Origin: a virus
Virus record (IMG/VR): IMGVR_UViG_3300044729_003256
Location: 1-35,473 of that record
Length of the DNA stretch: 35,473 nt
Strand: one strand, 5' to 3'
Shown here: positions 14,177 to 21,506 of the stretch, one piece after another
Position numbering within the stretch: position 1 is the first letter of the stretch
Layout: every line of letters begins with the position of its first letter
Position numbers and translations under genes: made by a program
Notes under the pieces: model-generated
The model's input: only the letters and a program-made list of their open reading frames with translations
What the model was told of the DNA's origin: nothing
The model's database searches: none

Positions 14177-14691
14177 AGATGGCCCGTGATTTGCAGTGTG
14201 TATCGAGGAGTGGTGCCAAGATTGGCAGCCATGTGCTCTAGATCATAGACCCATTCACACACATGCCCGGCCTGCCAGCCTGTCACAGCCTGGCCACCAC
14301 CTTCAAAATAATGGCCGCTTTGCCAGGGTTCTAAAAAAATCACAGCACGTCTAATAGAGTGCTTTTTATGTTCCAGACCAAAAATCTGCACGTATCTCAG
14401 ATAAGTGTCTCGATGAGACGGCAACACAGTGCCGGGCATCATACGGTAATAGGCAGTGCCAATATCTTGCCAGCCAAGATTTTGATAAAATTCTACGAAA
14501 CGATGATTCCACGTAGGCTGTTGACGTCGCATGTCACACAGGTCGCCTGTGAACCTGGAAGAGAAGCCCTGTGCTTTCCAACGCTCAACTGTGTCAGGAT
14601 CATTGAAAGGATCTTGCGAATAATCAAGACGTTGATATTCATCGTCCCAAAAAGGAACAATGTTATACTGAATCAGACCTGGTGTTTCCAT
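14173..14691 (-). CDS. 2-oxoglutarate/Fe(II) oxygenase-like protein (172 aa)
   Basis: The start METPGLIQYNIVPFWDDEYQ is the first ATG; a GTG at 14724 is in frame. LPSHRDTY gives an HxD pair, and a later His in DLEHMAANLG with Arg in TPRYTLQI gives the distal His and a 2OG-binding Arg. The segment between (RRAVIFLEPWQSGHYF) is cupin-like. This suggests a small hydroxylase of the aspartyl/prolyl-hydroxylase type; the substrate is unknown. It overlaps the sugar dehydrogenase gene by 29 bases and the amidinotransferase gene by ATGA, so the three are co-translated. Confidence 0.7.
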   Translation of the reverse strand: METPGLIQYNIVPFWDDEYQRLDYSQDPFNDPDTVERWKAQGFSSRFTGDLCDMRRQQPTWNHRFVEFYQNLGWQDIGTAYYRMMPGTVLPSHRDTYLRYVQIFGLEHKKHSIRRAVIFLEPWQSGHYFEGGGQAVTGWQAGHVCEWVYDLEHMAANLGTTPRYTLQITGHL

Positions 14692-15916
14692 ATGAAATAA
14701 CTTTGATTTGTCCCGGTAACTCACGTGGGAGAGTTCGCCAGGGATCTACAACTATGCTACCAGCAGGAATATCGCAATAGAATCTGTCTTGTTGCACGTT
14801 GCCAGTATAACCATATGTAACTGCCCGATTATGAGCCATCAAAATCACATGTGGTTCATCCAGTTTCATCACCACGTTGGCTGTGTCATCAGCCAAGGGA
14901 TCTAGGTATTTGATACTCAAACCCATTTTGGCAACATAGTGCCCCACCAAGGTGCTGTAGCTACCTATGCAGTAAGGTACATCCGGCTTGTAGGTCTTGC
15001 CGTGTATGGCAATGGGAATACCACAGTTATCGTCGCTGACGCCAATCAAAAAATGTGCTAGATTTTTGGCCTGACGTTCACGTGCATGCATGATGGTGTC
15101 AAACAGATCATAACCTAGATCATATTCTTCCGCCAACCAACGCAGAGCAATGTTGTCTCGTGGATGACAAGCTCCGGCATCGCCCATGCCTGCGGTCATG
15201 TACTTTGGTCCCATGATACGCATGGTGCTGCGAGCCAAGGCCGACGTAACCACATCAACGTTGATGTTGCCAATCTTCATGGCAAAATCTTGAATCATGT
15301 TTGCCAGTCCAACTTTGGCAGAAATAAAAGTATTGTAAAAAATCTTGATTGCTTCACATTCTTCCCAGGTACCTATTTCATATCTGGGATCGTTTTCCAT
15401 CACTGTGTTATAGAGTTCACAGAGCTCACGTGCAACTCCTGTTTCACTACCGTCCTCAGTGCCAATTATGACCATTTCAGGATTGACCATGTCCCATTTC
15501 ACTGACCCCATGGCAATGAGATAAGGATTGTAAATGAAATTGTGTTGTGGTTCCAAGAGTTCTGCAAAATGTCGTCGTGTGGTACCAGGTAACACAGTGC
15601 TGATCAGTACAACATTTTTGCTGTCGCTGGCATGCAAATTAATTTTATGCAGAGCATTCAATACCGCATCATGGCCAAAATCTCGGGGTTCTAGATGACT
15701 GCTGGGCACTGAGCCATCGTAACCCTCTGCATGCGGTGTTGGCACTGCTATAAAAATCCAATCGCTGCTGTCAACAACTTCAGCAATGTCGCAAACTTTG
15801 ACAGAATCGCTGGTGCGCGGGTAAATATCGTAACCCTTTACAGTATGCTGGGTGGCGAACACTTCAGCACAATCCAGTCCCAATTTGCCAAGGCCAATAA
15901 AACCAATTCGTTGCAT
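14663..15916 (-). CDS. UDP-glucose/GDP-mannose dehydrogenase family enzyme (417 aa)
   Basis: The N-terminus has the NAD-binding GxGxxG (IGFIGLGKLG). IAVPTP at 56-61, STVLPGTT at 106-113, Lys201 in FISAKVGLANM and catalytic Cys250 in GACHPRDN match the nucleotide-sugar 6-dehydrogenase family, which oxidises a UDP- or GDP-sugar to the uronate. Cys250 is kept, but FPKD of typical enzymes reads HPRD. The start at 15916 is chosen because the glycine-rich loop must be N-terminal and AGAGGA lies upstream. It heads the operon with the oxygenase-like and amidinotransferase genes. Confidence 0.88.
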   Translation of the reverse strand: MQRIGFIGLGKLGLDCAEVFATQHTVKGYDIYPRTSDSVKVCDIAEVVDSSDWIFIAVPTPHAEGYDGSVPSSHLEPRDFGHDAVLNALHKINLHASDSKNVVLISTVLPGTTRRHFAELLEPQHNFIYNPYLIAMGSVKWDMVNPEMVIIGTEDGSETGVARELCELYNTVMENDPRYEIGTWEECEAIKIFYNTFISAKVGLANMIQDFAMKIGNINVDVVTSALARSTMRIMGPKYMTAGMGDAGACHPRDNIALRWLAEEYDLGYDLFDTIMHARERQAKNLAHFLIGVSDDNCGIPIAIHGKTYKPDVPYCIGSYSTLVGHYVAKMGLSIKYLDPLADDTANVVMKLDEPHVILMAHNRAVTYGYTGNVQQDRFYCDIPAGSIVVDPWRTLPRELPGQIKVISYGNTRSDSV

Positions 15917-15917
15917 A

Positions 15918-17204
15918 ATGTCTGTTCCTCTTGATAAATTATACGATTTTTTAGATTCAATAGTCAAGCAAGATCTAATCATTTATCGCTGGATGCCACA
16001 TGGTTCTAGAAAACTGCAAGATCTACAGCCTTTGAAAGATTACCCAGACGATTTTGTTTTGCATACCACCCCCATGGCAATCTTTCATGATCAAGAGCCG
16101 CTGAACTTTGAACTGTATGATCTAGAAAACTTGATACAGACCTATTTGCATTACCAACCCACATCACAGTTGCGATTGAATTTTGATACCAACGACCTAG
16201 AACTCATGACGCTGTTGCGGGATATGCATGTTCGCGGTGTTGGCACCACAGCCTTTGCCAATCTCTATGATCAGACCATTTTGGTACACAGTGAGAAACG
16301 CAGTGAACAGGTGACCCTGTGGCAACAACACAATTACTTACCAGTGTATTATTGGAGCCATGCTGTGATTGCTCGCGACTGGTTTAGATACGCCCAGTAC
16401 GATCCTGAGTTGAGGCAACGCAGTCCCACTCAGGATTTTTTGATATACAATCGCTCTTGGTCTGGCACCAGAGAATACCGTTTGAAATTCACAGAGATGT
16501 TGTTGGAACGAAATCTCAATCAACGCTGCATGATCAGTTTCAGCCGCTGGTGTGACAACATTGATTACACCGATCATGAGTTTGTTAATCCCAACTTTGC
16601 GATCCACAATCAAAATCTGCACCAACATTATGATCAGTGTTTTGCCACCAGCAACAGCAGTGCAGATTACTGGGCCCCGGACTATGTGTCAACAAGATTT
16701 GAAATTGTGCTGGAAACTTTGTTCGATGATGATAGACTGCATCTCACAGAAAAAATCTTACGACCCATTGCCTGCGGTCATCCCTTTGTGTTAATGAGTA
16801 CTCCAGGCAGTTTGGAATATCTGCGCAGTTATGGATTCAAAACGTTTGGGGACTACTGGGACGAAAGCTATGACCAAATCACTGACAGCAAGCAGCGCAT
16901 GTTGGCAGTGATTGATCTCATGCAACACTTGGCATCACTGCCCAACAAAGATCAATTGTGCCAAGAAATTCAGGCAGTGTGCGAACACAACCGTGCTAGA
17001 TTTTTCAGTGCGGAGTTCTTGAATTTGGTTGTGGATGAATATAACACCAACATGACTCATGCACTAGAGCAAATGCAACAGCACCGTTCCGGAGTATTTT
17101 TCCGGCGCATGTTGCGCTATTTGCACAGCAGGTCACTGCCAATTTGGGATCACTTTATGCCTCGTGAACTTGTGGTAAAACTTTGGCGTCATCTAAGGTC
17201 TTGA
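15918..17204 (+). CDS. putative glycosyltransferase (428 aa)
   Basis: The start MSVPLDKLYDFLDSIVKQDL lies one base from the divergent sugar dehydrogenase ATG. The region LHLTEKILRPIACGHPFVLM near residue 275-295, followed by STPGSLEYLRSYGFKTFGDY and WDESYD, resembles the C-terminal donor-binding part of fucosyltransferase/exostosin-like enzymes and matches a family I associate with marine T4-like phages. No N-terminal signal or membrane segment. With the divergent sugar operon it may decorate virion, envelope or DNA. No ribosome binding site is seen. Confidence 0.65.
   Translation: MSVPLDKLYDFLDSIVKQDLIIYRWMPHGSRKLQDLQPLKDYPDDFVLHTTPMAIFHDQEPLNFELYDLENLIQTYLHYQPTSQLRLNFDTNDLELMTLLRDMHVRGVGTTAFANLYDQTILVHSEKRSEQVTLWQQHNYLPVYYWSHAVIARDWFRYAQYDPELRQRSPTQDFLIYNRSWSGTREYRLKFTEMLLERNLNQRCMISFSRWCDNIDYTDHEFVNPNFAIHNQNLHQHYDQCFATSNSSADYWAPDYVSTRFEIVLETLFDDDRLHLTEKILRPIACGHPFVLMSTPGSLEYLRSYGFKTFGDYWDESYDQITDSKQRMLAVIDLMQHLASLPNKDQLCQEIQAVCEHNRARFFSAEFLNLVVDEYNTNMTHALEQMQQHRSGVFFRRMLRYLHSRSLPIWDHFMPRELVVKLWRHLRS
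15938..15967 (-). promoter_or_regulatory. sigma70-like promoter, TTGACT-18-TATAAT
   Basis: TTGACT (15962-15967), 18 bases and TATAAT (15938-15943) on the minus strand, ahead of the sugar dehydrogenase gene. It lies inside the divergent glycosyltransferase coding sequence, whose ATG is at 15918. Confidence 0.6.
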
Positions 17205-17547
17205 TTCTAACACCATCCCAGTCAGCTGCTGGTGGCTGTTCTTGATACTGCTTGACCCTGCTCAGTAAATCATCATAGAAGCTGTCTAGCACACCGGCCC
17301 ATTTGCCTCGCATGCCTTCGATGGCATGTTCACAATAGGTCCAATTTTGTATGCGATAATTTTGCAATATGTCTTGATGTACTTTGACATGGCTTTCAAG
17401 ATTGGTGAGTTCATCCAAGGGCAAGGATTCCAACACGCAGTATGCGGTTCGACGTTGATTGGTTTCAGGAATCAAAAAAGTGTCAAGCTCCAGAACAACG
17501 TATCTTTGTTTCAAACTTTCAATTTGGTCTTCAAACACAATGTACAT
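17155..17547 (-). CDS. conserved T4-like phage protein (130 aa)
   Basis: The start MYIVFEDQIESLKQRYVVLE follows GGAG at 6 bases. The pattern LELDTF...TAYCVLESLPLDEL and NWTYCEHAIEGMRGKWAGVL plus DSFY is one I associate with many T4-like phages. The function is unknown. It is soluble, mixed alpha/beta. The 3' end overlaps the convergent glycosyltransferase gene by 50 bases. Confidence 0.8.
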   Translation of the reverse strand: MYIVFEDQIESLKQRYVVLELDTFLIPETNQRRTAYCVLESLPLDELTNLESHVKVHQDILQNYRIQNWTYCEHAIEGMRGKWAGVLDSFYDDLLSRVKQYQEQPPAADWDGVRIKTLDDAKVLPQVHEA

Positions 17548-17601
17548 TTTTTCTCCGTCAAAATTGGTAGGGTTGGTCAGCGTTTGCTTTAAATATGTAT
17601 C

Positions 17602-18390
17602 ATGCAATTCGCATTTGACCTAATTTCAGACTTACACGTGGATCAATGGCAGGGGCTTGATTGGTCTCAACAGGCCACCAGCCCAGTGTGCATTGTGGCC
17701 GGCAACGTTGCCACTGGACACAAAGCCACACTTGATGTGCTGCGTCATCTCACACAGAGTTATCAAGTTGTATTTTACATTGATGGCAGTGTTGAACACG
17801 ATCATTATCGCAGTCACTTGTTCCATAGCTATCAGCAGCTGACTCAAAGACTGAGCTCCATACCTCGATTGGTTTATCTCCAAGACAACGTGGTTGTGCT
17901 TCACGGCGTGGCCATATTGGCCACCAATGGCTGGTGGAATTTTGATTTTGACCCCAAGCAAGACCCTGATGATGTCAAAACATGGTACAATGTCAAGCAC
18001 GGGACCAGTGATGTTGAAATTGAACAGATAGGCAACATGTGCGAGTTTGATACCAGTTACATGATCAAAGGTGTGCGCAGACTACAAACACACACTGACG
18101 TCAAACGCATTGTGATGGTCACGCATTCTGTGCCTGATCCCACATTGATTGACCACGATATCAGCATAGCAGGACAACCTGAATTCAGTTGCATGGGCAA
18201 CAGCACCATGCAGCAGGCACTGATCGCCGACACCGAAAACAAAATCAGCACCTGGTGCTTTGGTAGATATCATGGATCAGTTGATCAGATTCGCAATGGT
18301 ATACGTTTTGTAAACAATCCAAGAGGGTCACCCAGTGACCCTTATCCTCAGACCACTTACTATCCACGCAGAATTATTGTGGAAATTTAA
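17602..18390 (+). CDS. degenerate calcineurin-like metallophosphoesterase (262 aa)
   Basis: The N-terminus FDLISDLHVD carries the first metal motif (DxH, D10/H12). Later blocks are altered: VAGNVA has Asn where GD is expected, IDGSVEHD replaces GNHE/D, MVTHSVPD keeps its His, and CFGRYHGSVD stands where GHxH is normal. So it has the fold, but the metal centre is changed; it may bind rather than cleave, or use other ligands. A TTAAATAT element lies 6 bases before the ATG with no ribosome binding site. It overlaps the convergent clpS gene by 4 bases. Confidence 0.75.
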   Translation: MQFAFDLISDLHVDQWQGLDWSQQATSPVCIVAGNVATGHKATLDVLRHLTQSYQVVFYIDGSVEHDHYRSHLFHSYQQLTQRLSSIPRLVYLQDNVVVLHGVAILATNGWWNFDFDPKQDPDDVKTWYNVKHGTSDVEIEQIGNMCEFDTSYMIKGVRRLQTHTDVKRIVMVTHSVPDPTLIDHDISIAGQPEFSCMGNSTMQQALIADTENKISTWCFGRYHGSVDQIRNGIRFVNNPRGSPSDPYPQTTYYPRRIIVEI

Positions 18391-18695
18391 TTAGATTCTG
18401 GTTCTAGTTTGATTTGCAGCGGATATTGTTGTTGCCGTGCCAGCATAGTAACTTCGATGCCTTTTTGTTCTGCAATTTCATAGGGCAACACTGCTACCAC
18501 AGCACTACCAGCTTCATGGATGTCCATGGTGATTTTGTCTGCTGTTTCCATGGTGTAATCAAAATATTCAATCAAACTCTCAATCACGAATTCATAAGTG
18601 GTTTGATTGTCGTTTAGGTAAACCACTTTATACAGCGGTGGTTCTCTTACATCTACAACGGTACGTACTCGTGTGCTTACTTCAGAATTTGCCAT
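18387..18695 (-). CDS. clpS: ClpS N-degron adaptor
   Basis: The product is 102 aa, usual ClpS length. PPLYKVVYLNDNQTTYEFVI, then helices and a DIHEAGSAVVAVLPYEIAEQ block align with ClpS throughout. The degron pocket keeps Asn-Asp (YLND) and the pocket His (DIH). The gatekeeper Met of E. coli ClpS (TPMEFV) is Tyr here (TTYEFV), and the second Asp is Asn. ClpS passes N-degron proteins to ClpA; no ClpA is seen in this window, but ClpX and ClpP are. The second ATG (MANSEV) is chosen because GAGGA lies 7 bases upstream. A palindrome precedes it. Confidence 0.93.
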   Translation of the reverse strand: MANSEVSTRVRTVVDVREPPLYKVVYLNDNQTTYEFVIESLIEYFDYTMETADKITMDIHEAGSAVVAVLPYEIAEQKGIEVTMLARQQQYPLQIKLEPESN

Positions 18696-18710
18696 GATCA
18701 TTCCTCACAT

Positions 18711-18735
18711 ACAGTGGCAGACTATCTGCCACTGT
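18711..18735 (-). promoter_or_regulatory. 11-bp palindromic hairpin in the clpS leader
   Basis: ACAGTGGCAGA, loop CTA, then TCTGCCACTGT: a perfect 11-bp stem between the hsp20 stop and the clpS ribosome binding site. On the minus strand an AGTAAATAC element overlaps its 5' edge. There is no T run, so it is more likely a leader hairpin or operator than a terminator. Confidence 0.6.
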
Positions 18736-18749
18736 ATTTACTGTTTAGA

Positions 18750-19199
18750 TTAAGAAACGTATGTGATTGCAATGCTCTTGGGACGAGCTGTTTCAGGCAC
18801 TATACGCTCCAGACTCACTGTCAAAATTCCGTCTTGACAGGTAGCACTCTTGACTTCAATGTAGTCTGCCAAGGGAAAAGTGCGTGTGAATTTCCGTGCG
18901 CTGATACCGCGATGCAAGAATTGTGTGTCTTCTTGGTCTTCGCGTTTTTTGTCCCCGGTCACTGTTAGGGTGCCGTCATGGAAAGTCACATCAATTTCGC
19001 CCTGACTGAAGCCAGCCACTGCCAAACGGATTTCATAGGTTTCGCTTTCTGCCCCGCCTGTTTTCACAATGTCATAGGGCGGATAATTGCCCACTTGAGC
19101 ACTGGTGTCAATTTGGTTCATGATGCGATCAAACAGTCGGTCAATGCCGATGCTGTTGCGATAGAAGGGGGTTAGATCAATAGAAGTTACTCGTGTCAT
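18750..19199 (-). CDS. Hsp20/IbpA-type small heat-shock protein
   Basis: The product is 149 aa. The alpha-crystallin domain spans about 40-140: YEIRLAVAGFSQGEIDVTFH, TLTVTGDKK and ATCQDGILTVSLER are its signature. The C-terminal RPKSIAI gives the IxI motif used for oligomerisation. Such proteins hold unfolding proteins for DnaK, which lies directly upstream. A strong AAAGGAG lies before the ATG. The ~60-nt leader is homologous to that of dnaK. Hsp20 is known from T4-like cyanophages, so the gene type is not new; the pairing is. Confidence 0.95.
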   Translation of the reverse strand: MTRVTSIDLTPFYRNSIGIDRLFDRIMNQIDTSAQVGNYPPYDIVKTGGAESETYEIRLAVAGFSQGEIDVTFHDGTLTVTGDKKREDQEDTQFLHRGISARKFTRTFPLADYIEVKSATCQDGILTVSLERIVPETARPKSIAITYVS

Positions 19200-19230
19200 T
19201 TTGGTCTCCTTTTAAGCAAGTAATGACTGT

Positions 19231-19251
19231 GTAGACCCAGGTGGCATCTAC
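19231..19251 (-). promoter_or_regulatory. hsp20 leader hairpin shared with dnaK
   Basis: On the minus strand GTAGATGCCACCTGGGTCTAC folds as GTAGA/TCTAC enclosing CCA/TGG with a TG bulge. It lies 5 bases after TATAAATAC. The dnaK leader has the same element with an A-T pair changed to C-G. After it, both leaders share CTTGCTTAA and the AGGAGAC ribosome binding site region. Confidence 0.8.
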
Positions 19252-19258
19252 AGTTGTA

Positions 19259-19287
19259 TTTATACAGGATTTGGCAGTTTTTGCCAA
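19259..19287 (-). promoter_or_regulatory. hsp20 promoter, TTGGCA-17-TATAAA (TATAAATAC)
   Basis: TTGGCA (19282-19287), 17 bases, TATAAA (19259-19264) on the minus strand. The -10 is embedded in TATAAATAC, which is also a good T4-type late promoter. The transcript would begin just before the shared hairpin. Confidence 0.65.
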
Positions 19288-19294
19288 ATCCTGT
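19264..19294. repeat. 13-bp perfect inverted repeat between dnaK and hsp20
   Basis: ACAGGATTTGGCA, a 5-base loop GTTTT, then TGCCAAATCCTGT. It begins 10 bases after the dnaK stop and includes the -35 of the hsp20 promoter. There is no T run on the minus strand, so it is either an operator overlapping that promoter or a 3'-end stabilising/processing hairpin of dnaK mRNA. Confidence 0.75.
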
Positions 19295-19303
19295 GTGGCC
19301 AAA

Positions 19304-21157
19304 TCAATCAGATTTGACTTCAGCGTCAACCACTGTGTCGTCTGACGATGTTGGTTTGGCATTTTTGACCTGGTTCAAAGGCTCCAACTTGCCCATGAAA
19401 TCGCCAAACGCTTTGCGCATGGCATCCAGATCTTCCGAAGCTACCAAAGATTCATATTCATCAATGGCAGTTTCGATATCTTGGCGTTGCTCTTCGGTCA
19501 ATGCATTACCGTGTTCTTTGAGATCAGATCGCGCCTGGTGTGCTGCGGCTTCAATTTGATTGCGAGCTTCGATCAATTCACGCTGGTGTCGATCAGACTC
19601 TGCGTTTTCTTCAGCTTCGCGTATCATGCGATTGATCTCTTCGTCGGTGAGACCGCTGTTGGCCTTGATGGTGATAGTATTTTCTTTGCCGGTGCGTTTG
19701 TCTTTGGCACTGACTTTGAGAATACCGTTGGCATCCACATCCAATGTGACTTCAATTTGCGGTACACCGCGTGGCGCAGGATCAATACCTTCTAGGTTGA
19801 ACTCGCCCAATAGCTTGTTGTACTTGGCCAATTCACGTTCGCCCTGATACACCTTGATTGTCACAGCAGGTTGATTGTCCTCGGCTGTGCTAAACACCTG
19901 ACTGTGTTTGGTAGGAATGGTGGTATTCTTTGTGATCAGCTTGGTCATGACACCGCCCACGGTTTCAATGCCTAGGCTCAAAGGAGTCACATCCAACAGC
20001 AACACATCTTTGCGATCGCCCGCCAACACCGCGCCCTGGATGGCCGCACCCACTGCCACAGCTTCGTCTGGGTTTACGTCTTTGCGAGGCGATTTGCCAA
20101 ACAATTTTTCCACGGCTTCCTGCACTCGGGGCATGCGGGTTTGTCCGCCTACCAAGATAACTTCGTCAATGTCTGAGGCCTTGACACCAGCATCTTTCAG
20201 AGCTGTGCGGCAGGGTTCCAGACTGGCTTGAATAAGATCGTCAACCAAACTTTCAAGTTTGGCTCTGGTGATCTTGATGTTGAGATGCTTGGGACCTGTG
20301 GCATCAGCTGTGATATAGGGCAGGTTTACATCTGTTTGTGTGCTGTTGGAAAGCTCAATCTTGGTTCTTTCAGCGGCTTCCTTGAGGCGTTGCAGAGCCA
20401 TGACATCCCGGGCAAGATCCACGCCAGAATCCTTTTTGAATTCAGAGATGAGATAGTCAATGATGCGCTGGTCAAAGTCTTCACCGCCCAGTGAGGTATT
20501 GCCATTCGTACTCAATACTTCAATCTGTTTGTCGCCATCAACATCGGCAATTTCAATGATTGACACATCAAATGTGCCGCCGCCTAGGTCATACACAGCT
20601 ACCTTGCGATCGCCCTTGGTTTCCTTGTCCACACCGTAGGCAAGAGCCGCTGCTGTGGGCTCATTGATAATACGCAGAACTTCTAGACCTGCAATGGCAC
20701 CGGCATCTTTGGTGGCCTGTCGCTGACTGTCATTGAAATATGCTGGAACTGTGATAACTGCGTGTGTTACTTCGTGCCCAAGGTAGTCTTCGGCAGTCTT
20801 TTTCATTTTGCGCAGCACTTCGGCTGAAATCTGTGGTGGTGCCATGTCGCGATCCAGCGCACGAATCCAAGCATCACCGTTTGTGGCCTTGACTACTTCA
20901 TAGGGCATGTGGTGCGATTTGCTTTCTTCAAAGCGACGACCAATAAAACGCTTGGCAGCGTAAATGGTGTTTTTGGGATTGGTCACAGCCTGACGTTTGG
21001 CTGGTGCGCCCACGAGAATTTCGTCAGAGGTGTAGGCCACTGTGCTGGGTGTTGTTCTCGCACCTTCTGAATTTTCAATTACTCGGGGAAGTCCGTTTTC
21101 GATTACTGCGACGCAGCTATTGGTGGTACCTAGGTCGATACCTATTACTTTGCTCAT
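19304..21157 (-). CDS. dnaK: DnaK (Hsp70) chaperone
   Basis: Full-length DnaK, 617 aa. The ATPase domain starts [14 protein letters not shown], has [39 protein letters not shown] and [10 protein letters not shown]; the linker is [16 protein letters not shown]; the substrate domain runs to ~510, then the helical lid and a [12 protein letters not shown] tail like the bacterial EEV-type end. It resembles betaproteobacterial DnaK from memory. It refolds proteins with DnaJ and GrpE, which are not in this window, so it probably uses host co-chaperones. TGAGGAG precedes the ATG. Its leader is shared with hsp20. Confidence 0.97.
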   Translation of the reverse strand: MSKVIGIDLGTTNSCVAVIENGLPRVIENSEGARTTPSTVAYTSDEILVGAPAKRQAVTNPKNTIYAAKRFIGRRFEESKSHHMPYEVVKATNGDAWIRALDRDMAPPQISAEVLRKMKKTAEDYLGHEVTHAVITVPAYFNDSQRQATKDAGAIAGLEVLRIINEPTAAALAYGVDKETKGDRKVAVYDLGGGTFDVSIIEIADVDGDKQIEVLSTNGNTSLGGEDFDQRIIDYLISEFKKDSGVDLARDVMALQRLKEAAERTKIELSNSTQTDVNLPYITADATGPKHLNIKITRAKLESLVDDLIQASLEPCRTALKDAGVKASDIDEVILVGGQTRMPRVQEAVEKLFGKSPRKDVNPDEAVAVGAAIQGAVLAGDRKDVLLLDVTPLSLGIETVGGVMTKLITKNTTIPTKHSQVFSTAEDNQPAVTIKVYQGERELAKYNKLLGEFNLEGIDPAPRGVPQIEVTLDVDANGILKVSAKDKRTGKENTITIKANSGLTDEEINRMIREAEENAESDRHQRELIEARNQIEAAAHQARSDLKEHGNALTEEQRQDIETAIDEYESLVASEDLDAMRKAFGDFMGKLEPLNQVKNAKPTSSDDTVVDAEVKSD

Positions 21158-21190
21158 GTTTAGTCTCCTCAGTTAAGCAAGATTTGAATT

Positions 21191-21211
21191 GTAGACCCCG
21201 GGGGCATCTAC
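21191..21211 (-). promoter_or_regulatory. dnaK leader hairpin shared with hsp20
   Basis: On the minus strand GTAGA/TCTAC encloses CCCC/GGGG with a TG bulge, 4 bases after TATAAATAC. Position, sequence and following CTTGCTTAA tail match the hsp20 leader; base pairs differ in a compensatory way. It could be a heat- or factor-responsive leader or an mRNA stabiliser. Confidence 0.8.
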
Positions 21212-21218
21212 AACAGTA

Positions 21219-21247
21219 TTTATACAGCAAAAAACACACAGTGTCAA
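21219..21247 (-). promoter_or_regulatory. dnaK promoter, TTGACA-17-TATAAA (TATAAATAC)
   Basis: TTGACA (21242-21247), exactly 17 bases, TATAAA (21219-21224) on the minus strand. The -10 is within TATAAATAC, the T4-type late motif, so the site may be used by host sigma70 and by a phage late factor. A small hairpin AGTGTC/GACACT (21240-21253), followed by six T, overlaps the -35 and the end of the upstream gene and could terminate the clpX operon. Confidence 0.75.
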
Positions 21248-21251
21248 GACA

Positions 21252-21506
21252 CTATTTTGGCTCTACTAATCTAAAATTTTTTAGATAGTGTGTCAAAACA
21301 TCATTATGGCTCTCAGGCTGCCAGGTCAAGGCAAAAAAATGATACATTTCGTCGTCATCAAACGTGATACGCAGAGTGTACTTCACAACTTTTCTACGAT
21401 ACACCACTCTAAAACGTTCACTCCAGGCAGCTATGCGATTGTCTAGTTCTTTGAGAATCAAGCCTGCGGCCTGAGACGATGAGGGCAAAGCAAACTCTAT
21501 GTACAC
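21252..21506 (-). CDS. conserved small T4-like phage protein (84 aa)
   Basis: A GTG start at 21506 overlaps the clpX stop (TAGTG). The product begins VYIEFALPSSSQAAGLILKE (V read as Met) and contains VKYTLRITFDDDEMYHFFAL, a pattern I associate with small T4-like phage proteins. Alpha/beta, soluble. It is the last gene of the membrane-protein/clpX unit. Function unknown. Confidence 0.75.
   Translation of the reverse strand: MYIEFALPSSSQAAGLILKELDNRIAAWSERFRVVYRRKVVKYTLRITFDDDEMYHFFALTWQPESHNDVLTHYLKNFRLVEPK

Noticed and set aside
19481-20494. Several plus-strand frames opposite dnaK
   Set aside because: dnaK is a certain gene; the opposing frames have no ribosome binding sites or recognisable domains.
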